Positions 43,983 through 53,092 of a stretch of DNA of 64,000 bases are shown piece by piece. The DNA lies in assembly GCA_945863605.1 (NCBI GenBank), contig CAMAZP010000013.1:19677-83676 (forward strand). Direction: 5' to 3'. The notes under the pieces are model-generated. The model was not told where the DNA came from. It searched no databases and worked only from the letters and a program-made list of their open reading frames with translations. Source of the DNA: Chitinophaga pinensis (GTDB lineage Bacteria > Bacteroidota > Bacteroidia > Flavobacteriales_D > Crocinitomicaceae). Each line of letters begins with the position of its first letter. Positions within the stretch are counted from its first letter, which is position 1. The position numbers and the translations under genes are program-made.

Positions 43983-45519
43983 TGTAATGACTTAATAATG
44001 AAGTTCTCATTCCAGCACTCACAACAAAAGCTTGTGAATTTTCTGCTCCAGTTTGTTTTCTGTAGGTGATATTTCCGAAGAAGTTCCAGTTTAATTTTTT
44101 GTTCATTCGGTATCCTATTTCAAATTGATTGTGCGAAATTTTATCATTTGAAACAGTATTGTAATATTGAATAGGTAATAAATCATTTTTTGTGTGATCG
44201 ACTAAGAAATAATTTACAGATTTAAGATCCGCATAAATCCTTTTCCATTCCCAACCTAATCGGAACACAATTTCATGAAACCCATTTTCCATTGGATGAG
44301 CAAGAGCAAGGTTATAATGACTGTAATTTAATCGGTCTATTGTGGCTTTATACATTTTTGAAGTTGCAAAATTATATTCAATTTGTGTATATAAATTCTT
44401 GATTTTGAAGTAATCGTTTCCTCTGTATCCAATTTGCAGTGCATACTGTTTTGCTCCTAAAGAACCTAGTGCAAATTGTACATATAGGCGCGCATTGGGA
44501 TGTAAAAGCCAATTTACATTTATTCCTTGAATTGTGCTACAAATTGAATCATTCAATAAACTTGAAATAATTGGAACTGGATTATAAAAAAGCGGATTTA
44601 CTCTTTTTGTAGTCAATGAATCTCCCATCGACCAAGTTGAACCTTCGAAAAGCGAAACATTCAATTTGTCAGTTGCTTGAAAGGATAAATAATTGACAGC
44701 AAAACCTTTTGGTTGATAGTAAGCCTCGACTGTTGTTGTCTTTTTCTTACGAACTAAATTCAATGCCCTCGTTCGCAAAGTAGAATAAGACCAACGCTTG
44801 CTAATTCTATAATCTAGACGTAGATAAGGCGCACCTGAACTATTGTCTGAAAGCAAAATAGAACGATAACCAGCACCTATGAATTGCTGATTATTCCCAA
44901 CAATAATGTCTACTTTTTTATGGGGTTGATAAACGATATAACCTTGTGCAAATCCATAGTCGAAACCATCATTTTTAAAACCTTTAGTGCGTGTACTACC
45001 GGGTATAACACCATTCTGCATGTTGTAGTTTAATCCACTACCGTTAAAGTAAAATTCTCCATGTGAAGAAATAAAATCAGATTCATAATTACTAAAGCGA
45101 GCTTGGTTTTCATAGAAAGTTGTTGCAAATGAAAAGTTCCTTGCAATATCTCCTTCTATGGTAAACCCACGGGTATTTTGAAATAAATTTCTTGGATTTT
45201 TGTCTTTTAAGTCTTTGCCAAAAGAGAAGTTAAAAGTCGGAGAAATTTTCAAATAATAATCTTCTGTTTTTATTTCAACCCAATGTTTTTTAAATACTGT
45301 TTCCGCAAAGTCATAATAAAATATACTCGTATCTTTTAGGTGTTTTTGAAGGTTGTAATTTGATTCAGTAAGTGGTAAAAAAGAATTACCATTATAAGCT
45401 TCTGTTCTTGAAGATTCAAATAATTTATCTCTAAAAAATGAATGCGTTGAAATCAAATTATGCTGACTGGAAACATTAATTACCCAACCTAACATAACTA
45501 TGATTACTGCAGATCTCAT
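43972..45519 (-). CDS. RemB/Wzi-like outer-membrane protein, first paralogue
   Basis: 515 residues with a signal peptide (1-18, ending VSSQ) and a beta-barrel-like body. It contains IVGNNQQFIGAGYRSILLSD (about 210-230), the motif shared with the next gene, and VNPLFYNPVPIISS, matching that paralogue's YLNPLVFYRP. It is coupled to CysQ upstream (4-bp overlap) and the second paralogue downstream (11 bp), so the three form a tight unit. Confidence 0.62.
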   Translation of the reverse strand: MRSAVIIVMLGWVINVSSQHNLISTHSFFRDKLFESSRTEAYNGNSFLPLTESNYNLQKHLKDTSIFYYDFAETVFKKHWVEIKTEDYYLKISPTFNFSFGKDLKDKNPRNLFQNTRGFTIEGDIARNFSFATTFYENQARFSNYESDFISSHGEFYFNGSGLNYNMQNGVIPGSTRTKGFKNDGFDYGFAQGYIVYQPHKKVDIIVGNNQQFIGAGYRSILLSDNSSGAPYLRLDYRISKRWSYSTLRTRALNLVRKKKTTTVEAYYQPKGFAVNYLSFQATDKLNVSLFEGSTWSMGDSLTTKRVNPLFYNPVPIISSLLNDSICSTIQGINVNWLLHPNARLYVQFALGSLGAKQYALQIGYRGNDYFKIKNLYTQIEYNFATSKMYKATIDRLNYSHYNLALAHPMENGFHEIVFRLGWEWKRIYADLKSVNYFLVDHTKNDLLPIQYYNTVSNDKISHNQFEIGYRMNKKLNWNFFGNITYRKQTGAENSQAFVVSAGMRTSLLSHYNDY

Positions 45520-46325
45520 GGTAAAATTTCCAATAGAGGTTTTGTCTTCGCAATGAAAAATGGATTCAATAAATTCTCTTTATTGTAAACTAAAGGTAAT
45601 CCTGTTTCGACATTGATTACGCTTCCACCAAGTGCTTCTAAAATGGCTTGACCAGAGGCAATGTCCCATTCCATAGTTGGTGCAAATCGGGCGTAAACAT
45701 CAACTTCTCCTTTCGCTAAATCAAAGAATTTTAAGGATGAACCTTTTGATTTTTGAACGATTTCTAGTGAAATTCGTTTTAATTCTGCGATAAATACTTC
45801 CATTGGCCCAGAACCATGACTTCTTGAGGCGGTTAAAATCAATGGTGAATTTACTTTTTCTGGGATATTAATTTTTGTCCACTTATCTTCTTTTTCAATA
45901 TTTTCAAAGCTAGAAATATATACACCAAATTCTTTGGAACCGAAAATAATTTCTTCATTTACAGGTGAAGCAATTAAGCCAAAAGTTGGAACACCATTTT
46001 CAATCATGGCAATATTTACAGCAAATTCCCCATTTCTTTTGATGAATTCTTTAGTGCCATCCAAAGGATCAACACACCAACATTCAGTCCAGTTTTGACG
46101 AATAGAATAATCTAATTTCTCCGTTTCCTCGCCTGTTATGGGAATACCCAATGGTTCCAAATGGCGTTGAATTATAGTTGTTGAAGCTAAGTCTGCTTTT
46201 GTCAATGGCGAACCATCTTCTTTGATTATTGCTTCGAATTCATGGTTGTAAATATCCATGATTTTATGCGACGCTTCTACAGCAGCCACAAGTGCAGTTT
46301 GGAATTTTGGTGCTAGAGTTGTCAA
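45516..46325 (-). CDS. cysQ: 3'(2'),5'-bisphosphate nucleotidase CysQ
   Basis: 269 residues from the TTG at 46325, one base after the scoB stop; a TTG at 46349 would add eight residues and overlap scoB by 23 bp, and no in-frame ATG precedes the conserved region. Inositol-monophosphatase-fold motifs are complete: EDGSPLTKADLAS, GEETE, CVDPLDGTKEFI (metal ligands) and EWDIASGQAILEALGG. It removes the 3' phosphate from adenosine 3',5'-bisphosphate made in sulfate assimilation. The start codon choice is uncertain. Confidence 0.9.
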   Translation of the reverse strand: MTTLAPKFQTALVAAVEASHKIMDIYNHEFEAIIKEDGSPLTKADLASTTIIQRHLEPLGIPITGEETEKLDYSIRQNWTECWCVDPLDGTKEFIKRNGEFAVNIAMIENGVPTFGLIASPVNEEIIFGSKEFGVYISSFENIEKEDKWTKINIPEKVNSPLILTASRSHGSGPMEVFIAELKRISLEIVQKSKGSSLKFFDLAKGEVDVYARFAPTMEWDIASGQAILEALGGSVINVETGLPLVYNKENLLNPFFIAKTKPLLEILP

Positions 46326-46326
46326 C

Positions 46327-46980
46327 TTATAATTGCATTTCTGGGACAAATTCTGGCACTACTAAATCTCCTTCGGTTTTAGAAACGATTTCTTCAACAC
46401 TCACTCCTGGCGCTCTTTCAATCAAGTGGAATTTTCCGTTTTTAATTTCCAAAACGGCTAATTCAGTTACCACTTTTTTCACGCATCCAACACCCGTCAA
46501 AGGCAAAGTACATTCTTTTAAGATTTTTGATACTCCCGCTTTGTTGCTGTGCATCATGGCTACAATAATATTATCAGCTGAAGCTACTAAATCCATGGCT
46601 CCTCCCATACCTTTTACCATTTTCTCTGGAATTTTCCAGTTAGCAATGTCGCCATTTTGAGACACTTCCATTGCCCCCAAAACGGTTAATTGAACGTGTT
46701 GTCCACGAATCATTGCGAAAGAAGTTGCTGAATCAAAGAAAGAAGCTCCTTCACGCACGGTAATCGTTTGTTTACCAGCGTTGATTAAATCGGCATCTTC
46801 TTCTCCTTCAAACGGAAAGGGTCCCATACCTAACACCCCATTTTCCGACTGAAATTCTACCTCAATTCCTTCTGGAATGTAGTTGGCAACCAAGGTTGGA
46901 ATTCCGATTCCTAAATTTACATACCACCCGTTTTGTAGTTCTTGAGCGATTCGTTTTGCTATTCCTGTTTTATCGAGCAT
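46327..46980 (-). CDS. scoB: Succinyl-CoA:3-ketoacid CoA-transferase subunit B
   Basis: 217 residues, normal for the beta subunit. The catalytic Glu lies in FQSENGVLGMGPFP (about 54-66), and KGMGGAMDLV (about 129-138) is the glycine-rich CoA-contact loop. With ScoA it moves CoA from succinyl-CoA to acetoacetate in ketone or branched-chain catabolism. The two genes are normally adjacent; here 650 bp with a four-helix-bundle gene and repeats separate them. Confidence 0.94.
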   Translation of the reverse strand: MLDKTGIAKRIAQELQNGWYVNLGIGIPTLVANYIPEGIEVEFQSENGVLGMGPFPFEGEEDADLINAGKQTITVREGASFFDSATSFAMIRGQHVQLTVLGAMEVSQNGDIANWKIPEKMVKGMGGAMDLVASADNIIVAMMHSNKAGVSKILKECTLPLTGVGCVKKVVTELAVLEIKNGKFHLIERAPGVSVEEIVSKTEGDLVVPEFVPEMQL

Positions 46981-47004
46981 TGTAATTTGATTTTATGATA
47001 TTTT

Positions 47005-47109
47005 GAGTGAATGATATTATGAGTGAATGATATTATGAGTGAATGACTTTATGATATTATGAGTGAATGATATTATGAGTGAATGATGTTATGATTTTAT
47101 GAGTGAATG
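47005..47109. repeat. GAGTGAATG short-repeat array
   Basis: Six copies of GAGTGAATG start at 47005, 47021, 47037, 47061, 47077 and 47101, separated by ATTAT-rich words, so the spacing alternates between 16 and 24 bp. It ends at a near-palindrome TCCGCCGCGTCGGA (47110-47123). It fills the gap between the four-helix-bundle gene and scoB. Confidence 0.7.
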
Positions 47110-47157
47110 TCCGCCGCGTCGGATTACGAGTTAATGACTTTATTTGGCTCTTAAAAA

Positions 47158-47526
47158 TTAATTTTCCTTATCTATTCTTTCTTTTATTTGACGAGTAAAT
47201 CCTCCAATTCTATTTTGAAGAGCGTGTAAGTTTTCTATGATTTCCTTCATTGGTAAGTTGAATAAATCTTCAGCTAAAATCAGTTGTGTCTCCAATTCGT
47301 AACTCGAAGAGATTGCAATCTCAAGAAATCTAATGAACTCTTTATAAGAAGTATGTCCAGAACCTTCTGCGATATTTGATGGAATTGAAATAGCAGTTCG
47401 ATTAATTTGGTAAGTAATACCATATTTTTCTTCTTTAGGTAAATTGGATGAAAATACATAAACTTCTTTAACAATAACCAAAGCTTCTTGCCAAATTTTA
47501 ATTTCTCTAAAGTTATGTTTTTTCAT
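47158..47526 (-). CDS. Four-helix-bundle protein (S23/23S intervening-sequence family)
   Basis: 122 residues of the S23 family: NFREIKIWQEALVIVKEVY, LPKEEKYGITYQINRTAISIPSNIAEGSGHTSYKEFIRFLEIAISSSYELETQLILA. It is all-helical, with the invariant P-S-N-I-A-E-G turn. Relatives are found inside 23S rRNA intervening sequences and as accessory proteins (Avd) of diversity-generating retroelements, and solitary copies are common in Bacteroidetes. It lies between scoA and scoB, flanked by low-complexity repeats, so it looks like an inserted cassette. Confidence 0.9.
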   Translation of the reverse strand: MKKHNFREIKIWQEALVIVKEVYVFSSNLPKEEKYGITYQINRTAISIPSNIAEGSGHTSYKEFIRFLEIAISSSYELETQLILAEDLFNLPMKEIIENLHALQNRIGGFTRQIKERIDKEN

Positions 47527-47632
47527 TAGCTCAAAAATTTAATACTCATTCCCTCATTTCTCCCTCCCCTTCTTTCTTTCCCTCCTTCTCTCATTCCTCA
47601 TTACGTCATTCTTTCTTTATCTCATTTTCAAA

Positions 47633-48328
47633 TTACTTTTTTCTTGTAGTCCGCTGCTCAATTCGTTTTTCAAATTTCTCCCCTTTAAAAATTCGTTGAA
47701 CGAAAATTCCAGGTGTGTGAATATGATTTGGGTCTAATTGTCCAGCAGGAACTAATTCTTCCACTTCAGCAACAGTGATTTTACCCGCCATTGCCATCAT
47801 GGGATTAAAGTTCATTGCTGTTGCTTTGAAAACTAAATTTCCTTCAGTGTCGCCTTTCCACGCTTTGACAATTGCAAAATCTGCTGTTAGAGCTTCTTCC
47901 AAAATGTGTGGTTTTCCGTTGTAGATGCGCACTTCTTTTCCCTCAGCTACTTCTGTTCCGTATCCAGCAGGTGTGAAAAATGCAGGAATTCCAGCTCCAC
48001 CAGCGCGGCATCTTTCTGCTAAACTTCCTTGTGGAATCAAATCCACTTCTAATTCTCCAGCAAGCATTTGACTCTCGAATTCGTCGTTTTCACCCACATA
48101 ACTGGAAATCATTTTTTTAATTTGTTTCGTCTGCAGTAAAAGACCTAGCCCAAAATCATCGACACCAGCGTTGTTACTTATGCACGTTAAGTTTTTCGTT
48201 CCTTTTTTCACTAATTCAGCAATTGAATTTTCTGGAATGCCACACAAACCAAATCCTCCAATCATCAAAGTCATTCCGTCTTCAACACCAATAAGAGCTT
48301 CTTCAACGTTTTTTACTACTTTATTCAT
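47633..48328 (-). CDS. scoA: Succinyl-CoA:3-ketoacid CoA-transferase subunit A
   Basis: 231 residues of the CoA-transferase alpha subunit: [23 protein letters not shown] (CoA-binding loop, about 18-40), [22 protein letters not shown] and [20 protein letters not shown]. It pairs with ScoB at 46327. Its 3' side has a pyrimidine-rich low-complexity tract (47540-47632) before the inserted four-helix-bundle gene. It follows the class A PBP gene region on the minus strand only by proximity. Confidence 0.94.
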   Translation of the reverse strand: MNKVVKNVEEALIGVEDGMTLMIGGFGLCGIPENSIAELVKKGTKNLTCISNNAGVDDFGLGLLLQTKQIKKMISSYVGENDEFESQMLAGELEVDLIPQGSLAERCRAGGAGIPAFFTPAGYGTEVAEGKEVRIYNGKPHILEEALTADFAIVKAWKGDTEGNLVFKATAMNFNPMMAMAGKITVAEVEELVPAGQLDPNHIHTPGIFVQRIFKGEKFEKRIEQRTTRKK

Positions 48329-48339
48329 ACTGTACTTTC

Positions 48340-50871
48340 TTAAAATTCAAATGGTATTTCTATTTCACTTGTTGGAGGTGCAACCGTTGTTTCGGAGCAA
48401 TCAAACATTAAAGGGTCGTAATCTGGTGGTTGCCTGAAATCTTCAAACGTGCTGAAAATTTTATCCCGATACGCTCGTTGCATATAGTAACCGTAAATAG
48501 GTAAAGCCGCTCGAGCACCTTGTCCCATGGCTGTACTTCTGAAACGCACTACGCGATCTTCAGCTCCAACCCAAACTCCAGTAACTAATTTTGGAGTTAA
48601 TCCCATAAACCAAGCATCTGAATTTCCTTGTGTTGTTCCTGTTTTACCAGCAGTTGGTGCAGTAATTCCACCCCAAGGTCTGCCACTTCTCAAACTCCAC
48701 CCCGTACCATAAGCGATACCACCTTTCATCATTTTCAAAACTTCGTAAGCAACGGTTGGATTTAATGCTTGTTCGCGGAAAATTTTAGCATCGGCGCTGT
48801 ATATTACTTTTCCATTTCTATCCGTGATGCGCTCAATTGTTGTTGGGCGAACATAATAACCGTTGTTCGCAAAAATACATTGTGCTGCTACTATTTCAAA
48901 TAGCGATAAATCCATTACACCGAGCGCCATTGAAGGTACCACATCATTAGGATTTAATTTAATTTCCACTTTTTTCAAGAATTTCTCAACTTCATAAGGA
49001 CCACCTTTTCTACGATAACTATTGAAAGAACCCATTGTTTGCATCACAGCAGCTGTGGTAGGATTAGAAGAAAGTGCCAACCCATCTTTTACATTTTTTG
49101 CTGCTTCACCAGCTGGTGTATAACGACTTTTGACCGATCCGTCTTCATTTTCTACAATCACAGCGCATTGTTCAGGTGTAAAAGTCATACAAGGAGAAGC
49201 TACTTTCATCGATAATGATGTTGCATACACAAAAGGTTTGATGGTAGAACCAACTTGACGTTTTCCTAGGCGCACATGGTCATACGAGAAATGCTTGAAA
49301 TTAACCCCTCCAACCCATGCTTTTACGAATCCAGTTTGAGGGTCAATTGATACCAAACCAGCGTGCAAGAATGCTTTGTAGTAACGGATTGAATCGTTAG
49401 GAGTCATCGTGGTGTCTCGTTCGCCTCTCCAAGAAAAAACGCGCATTGCACAAGGTGTTTCAAAAATCCTTTTTATGTCACTTGCACTTGCACCAGCTTC
49501 AACCAATTTACGGTAACGTTCCGTTGAGCGCCGTGCATTTTCCATAATTCGTTCAATCATTTGTGGACTTACAGAATTTGCAAATGGATAATTTTTAAGC
49601 GTTTTGTTATTTTGATCAAAAGCAGGTTGCATGTCCTCTTTGATGTGACGCTCAACTGCATATTCAGCATGACGTTGCAAAGTTGGATTTAGGGTTGTGT
49701 AAATCTTCAATCCGTCGCGGTAAATATTGTAAGGCGTACCGTCTTCTTTCAAATATTTTAAAGTACCATCTTCATTTTTTTGTTCTAAAATACCTGTGAC
49801 CTCGCTGCGCATTGATTCTCTAAAGTAGGGCGCCATTCCCTCTTTATGGTCGAGTGATTTAAAGTTTGTTGCTACGGGTGTAACTTTCAATTTATCAAAC
49901 TCTTCTCTGGTAATTTTCGTTCGTAAAGCGTCGTTTTCAGCTTCGCTATTCTTTAACCACTGATATAAAACTTGATTTCTCCGTTCTACAGCTCTAAGTG
50001 AATCTTTTGAACGTCTTTCGTCAATTTCAGCTTGTGTTACTTGATTAAAAGGAACTCCTTTATTGTTTGCAATTTTTCTTCTGTAATTATCAACTTGGTA
50101 GGAATATGGATTGTATAAATCAGGGTTTTTACACATACCAACCAACATTGCCGCTTCTGCTTTGGTCAAATTGATAGGTGCTTTATTGAAATATACTCGA
50201 GCTGCATTTTCGATACCCACAGCATTGTACAAGAAATCAAATTGATTCAAGTACATCGTAATAATTTCCTCTTTTGTGTAGCGTTCTTCCAAGCGCTTTG
50301 CAATGATATTTTCTTGAATTTTCTCGTTTATTCTTCTGAATTTCCCGAAAAAACCACCAACTCTAGCAGCCAAAGTTTCCCCTTTCGCCCGAGCAATTTC
50401 TTCTTCTTGGCGTTTTTGTAAGGTAAACAACAATTTAGCTAACTGTTGAGGAATTGTTGAGGCACCACCTTTCGACCCTAAACTAAAAATAGAGCGCGCC
50501 AAACCTTTGAAATCAATTCCTGAGTGGCTCATAAAACGCTCGTCTTCAGTTGCAATCAAAGCATCTATGACATAAGGAGAAATTTGGCGGTATTTTACAC
50601 TCGTACGGTTTACCAACCAAAAGCGACCGATTACGGTATCTTCTTTTTCACTTTTCTTTGCGATAATCAAAGACGCTTGAATTTCTGGCGGATTATCTAA
50701 TAACTCAACTGGAGGTAAATCGTCTTCCGATTGAAACAAAAACAAGGAGGTAACAATCAAAAATGGAAACAAAGAAAGAATCCAAAAATAGATGGTAAAC
50801 TTTTTGTTTTCCTCTGGAGATAAAGAAGTTACCGGTTTTTTCGTTGAGGAGTTTTTATTTTTATCATTCAT
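48340..50871 (-). CDS. Class A penicillin-binding protein (PBP1A-like)
   Basis: 843 residues. A short cytoplasmic tail and one transmembrane helix (about 28-46) are followed by a GT51 glycosyltransferase domain with [17 protein letters not shown] (catalytic Glu), [12 protein letters not shown] and the [10 protein letters not shown] helix. The transpeptidase domain has GSTIKPF (active Ser near 541) and [15 protein letters not shown] (near 742). It polymerises and crosslinks peptidoglycan. It lies near rodA/PBP2/mreCD, with a HepT/MntA module between. Confidence 0.93.
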   Translation of the reverse strand: MNDKNKNSSTKKPVTSLSPEENKKFTIYFWILSLFPFLIVTSLFLFQSEDDLPPVELLDNPPEIQASLIIAKKSEKEDTVIGRFWLVNRTSVKYRQISPYVIDALIATEDERFMSHSGIDFKGLARSIFSLGSKGGASTIPQQLAKLLFTLQKRQEEEIARAKGETLAARVGGFFGKFRRINEKIQENIIAKRLEERYTKEEIITMYLNQFDFLYNAVGIENAARVYFNKAPINLTKAEAAMLVGMCKNPDLYNPYSYQVDNYRRKIANNKGVPFNQVTQAEIDERRSKDSLRAVERRNQVLYQWLKNSEAENDALRTKITREEFDKLKVTPVATNFKSLDHKEGMAPYFRESMRSEVTGILEQKNEDGTLKYLKEDGTPYNIYRDGLKIYTTLNPTLQRHAEYAVERHIKEDMQPAFDQNNKTLKNYPFANSVSPQMIERIMENARRSTERYRKLVEAGASASDIKRIFETPCAMRVFSWRGERDTTMTPNDSIRYYKAFLHAGLVSIDPQTGFVKAWVGGVNFKHFSYDHVRLGKRQVGSTIKPFVYATSLSMKVASPCMTFTPEQCAVIVENEDGSVKSRYTPAGEAAKNVKDGLALSSNPTTAAVMQTMGSFNSYRRKGGPYEVEKFLKKVEIKLNPNDVVPSMALGVMDLSLFEIVAAQCIFANNGYYVRPTTIERITDRNGKVIYSADAKIFREQALNPTVAYEVLKMMKGGIAYGTGWSLRSGRPWGGITAPTAGKTGTTQGNSDAWFMGLTPKLVTGVWVGAEDRVVRFRSTAMGQGARAALPIYGYYMQRAYRDKIFSTFEDFRQPPDYDPLMFDCSETTVAPPTSEIEIPFEF

Positions 50872-51005
50872 AAAAAACGATGTTTTTTCTTAATTAAAAT
50901 TACGCTAAAAAATCAAAATACAATTAGCTTAAATTGGAGGCTAAGTTAGTAACTTTATTGTATCGAAAAGTACTATTGGAATCAGTCTTTTAAGCAATAG
51001 TATAA

Positions 51006-51350
51006 TCAGTTTTCTAATAGTTTTGTAACTTCATTTTTTAATAAGGGTAGGTGGTTTATTACGATATTCCAAATTTGTGTTACCTCTATTTCATCATATC
51101 CGTGGGTAAGTCTATTTCTAGTATCAACAATTCTTCTTGCATTCGAAATCGGAATTTCTGGTTCTTTTTTCAAAAGTAAATTCATTGCCTCTCCTATTGT
51201 AATTAAATTTCGTTCAACGGCATCTTGTAGCAAGAAGTTATCAGCATATTCAGTGAACACTTTTTTTTCGCCTATGTAGTTTTCAATATTTTCAAGGCAT
51301 ATCAAAATATCTTGCAATAACTTTTTAACTTCCAAAACCATAAATAGCAA
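51006..51350 (-). CDS. hepT: HepT-like toxin (DUF86), second module
   Basis: 114 residues. The signature R-x4-H-x-Y is intact (RNRLTHGY), preceded by NARRIVDTR as in the copy at 33437, which it clearly resembles (AVERN-L-I-T-IGEAMN). The start is uncertain between 51350 and 51341 (MVLEVKK); either overlaps the mntA end. The module sits between rodA and the class A PBP gene. Confidence 0.87.
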   Translation of the reverse strand: MLFMVLEVKKLLQDILICLENIENYIGEKKVFTEYADNFLLQDAVERNLITIGEAMNLLLKKEPEIPISNARRIVDTRNRLTHGYDEIEVTQIWNIVINHLPLLKNEVTKLLEN

Positions 51351-51642
51351 ATTTAGTTTCGTTTAATCGTTGTATGAAATATGGGTTTTTTAAGGATCGT
51401 TCTGTTAACAAATCAACATCTCTTTTTAATAGATCTTCCAATTCATAAGTCAAATTCCACAGATGCTCCCCTGTTTCTAAAGGATCCAAATCGCTTTGAA
51501 TCGTCACTAAAAAATCTACATCGCTGTTTGAATTGAATTTATCAGTTAACACAGAACCAAAAACATAAGCATTAATTATCTTGTGCTTTTTAAACAATTC
51601 TATAACTTGCGGTAAATATGGTTGTATTGATTGATGAATCAT
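51325..51642 (-). CDS. mntA: MntA-like nucleotidyltransferase antitoxin, second module
   Basis: 105 residues from the ATG at 51642, with G-S-x10-D-x-D complete in VFGSVLTDKFNSNSDVDFLV and a third acid in RDVDLLTE. An ATG at 51711 would add 23 residues but would read through the rodA terminator hairpin (51667-51698) and overlap rodA. The shorter form also matches the length of the other MntA in this window. Confidence 0.86.
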   Translation of the reverse strand: MIHQSIQPYLPQVIELFKKHKIINAYVFGSVLTDKFNSNSDVDFLVTIQSDLDPLETGEHLWNLTYELEDLLKRDVDLLTERSLKNPYFIQRLNETKFAIYGFGS

Positions 51643-51666
51643 TTTATTTTGAATCTGTTCAAATGT

Positions 51667-51698
51667 AAAACTTGTTTTTGAAATAATAAACAAGTTTT
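51667..51698 (-). terminator. Hairpin at the end of rodA
   Basis: Perfect 11-bp arms AAAACTTGTTT and AAACAAGTTTT around 10 bases, beginning at the rodA stop codon. The T-rich arm replaces a separate T-run. It would end the mreCD/PBP2/rodA transcript before the HepT/MntA module. Confidence 0.65.
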
Positions 51699-53092
51699 TA
51701 TCGTAAAACATCTTTTCGCTGACTATCCAATTTTAGAAGGATAAACATCATCATTGAAAAGGACATCATTGACGAACCTCCGTAGCTGAAAAAAGGCAAT
51801 GGAATTCCAATTACTGGTGCAAATCCTATGTTCATTCCGATGTTTATAGCGAAATGGTAAAACAAAATCATGGCAACGCAATAGGCATAAATTCGATTAA
51901 AGGCTGCTCTTTGTCGTTCTGCAATTACGATGATTCGAATCAACATAAACATGTACATAAAAATCAAAACGATGGTTCCTAAAAAACCCCATTCTTCAGC
52001 GAAAGGACAAAAGATAAAATCCGTTTCAGACTCAGGAACGTGATTACTTTCGACGCTTGAAACGGAAGCTTTGTTGTAGCCTTTACCTGTTAAACCTCCT
52101 GAACCTACAGCTGCCATTGCGCGATTTCTGTTGTAATCTTCACCATCTGGATCTTCTTTTAAGCCAAGAACTAATTCAATTCTATCTTTTTGATGGGGAG
52201 CTAAACTGTTGAATCCTGTGCCAACACCAAACGATAGACCTCCACTTAATACCAATCCTAAAACGATAATTAAGGTTCCTCTAGAGCGATCTCTTTTGCT
52301 TCCAAATTGACGGATTATTAAAAGACCAATAATTGCAAATAATACCAAAGAAACTAAAACTCCCATGGCACCGGAAACTTTGAATGGCAGAAAGAAAAAA
52401 TCAATTTCTATAGTACTTAGTATCAAGGTAATTATACTTAAAAAAATCGCTACAAATAATATTGGAATAAAGTGACTTCCAACCCATGTGTATTTCATCT
52501 TTACACCAGGAAAGGAATTAATAATTGCTAAGATAATGGGGTCAAATGTTAAACCTTCACGATACATTACAAATAAAAACGAGGTAAAAACGACAAATGA
52601 ACCTGCGTCCGGTTGCAATAAAATTAATATCATTGGTACCAACAGAATCATTGCTGCACCTACTACATTTCCAATTGTTTGTTGCTTCACACTTAGTTCA
52701 CTAATGTACTTTGCAAGCAATAATGAAACGGCAATCTTTCCAAATTCTGCAGGTTGAATACCCATTGATCCAACACCAATCCATGCTCTTGCACCGTTTA
52801 TAGGAGGCATAAAAAGAACTAACACCAAAAGCGATAGAACGAAAAGATAAATTGGAAAAGCAAATTTTCGATAAATATCCGAATCAATTAAAAAGACGAT
52901 TAAACCTAAAAACAAGGAGACACATAGCCATAGGATTTGCTTACCGTATTTCTCATCAAAACTAAAAATATTTGGATTTTCAGGATTGAAAGCTACAGAA
53001 TAAACTGTTGCAATACCAAAAATCAACATCAGCAAATAGGTGATGAACAATGGCCAATCGAGTTGTGCAATTAAGGAATCGTTCTTTCTCAA
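51698..53092 (-). CDS. rodA: Rod-shape SEDS glycosyltransferase RodA
   Basis: 464 residues with about ten transmembrane helices. SEDS family signatures: GARAWIGVGSMGIQPAEFGKIA (about 98-119), the AVGSGGLTGKGYNKASVSS loop, VPESETDFIFCPFAEEWGF and the GIPLPFFSYGGSSMMS C-terminal helix. It polymerises lipid II with PBP2. It is longer than proteobacterial RodA owing to an extra helix/loop region near 200-260, as is normal in Bacteroidetes. It overlaps the PBP2 gene by 4 bases. Confidence 0.94.
   Translation of the reverse strand: MRKNDSLIAQLDWPLFITYLLMLIFGIATVYSVAFNPENPNIFSFDEKYGKQILWLCVSLFLGLIVFLIDSDIYRKFAFPIYLFVLSLLVLVLFMPPINGARAWIGVGSMGIQPAEFGKIAVSLLLAKYISELSVKQQTIGNVVGAAMILLVPMILILLQPDAGSFVVFTSFLFVMYREGLTFDPIILAIINSFPGVKMKYTWVGSHFIPILFVAIFLSIITLILSTIEIDFFFLPFKVSGAMGVLVSLVLFAIIGLLIIRQFGSKRDRSRGTLIIVLGLVLSGGLSFGVGTGFNSLAPHQKDRIELVLGLKEDPDGEDYNRNRAMAAVGSGGLTGKGYNKASVSSVESNHVPESETDFIFCPFAEEWGFLGTIVLIFMYMFMLIRIIVIAERQRAAFNRIYAYCVAMILFYHFAINIGMNIGFAPVIGIPLPFFSYGGSSMMSFSMMMFILLKLDSQRKDVLR

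Noticed and set aside
46995..47110. Microsatellite-type phase-variation tract controlling scoB
   Set aside because: The repeats are irregular (16 and 24 bp) and lie between genes, with no frame or promoter spacing that would switch expression. They look like cassette border sequence.
47108..47660. Duplicated scoA 3' end around the four-helix-bundle gene, as at aspS and ZIP
   Set aside because: Only a short GTCCGC-like match exists between 47109 and the scoA end; it does not encode the same residues and is within chance expectation.
50872..51698. Duplicated rodA 3' end around the second HepT/MntA module
   Set aside because: The rodA tail was compared with 50872-51005 and no significant repeat was seen.
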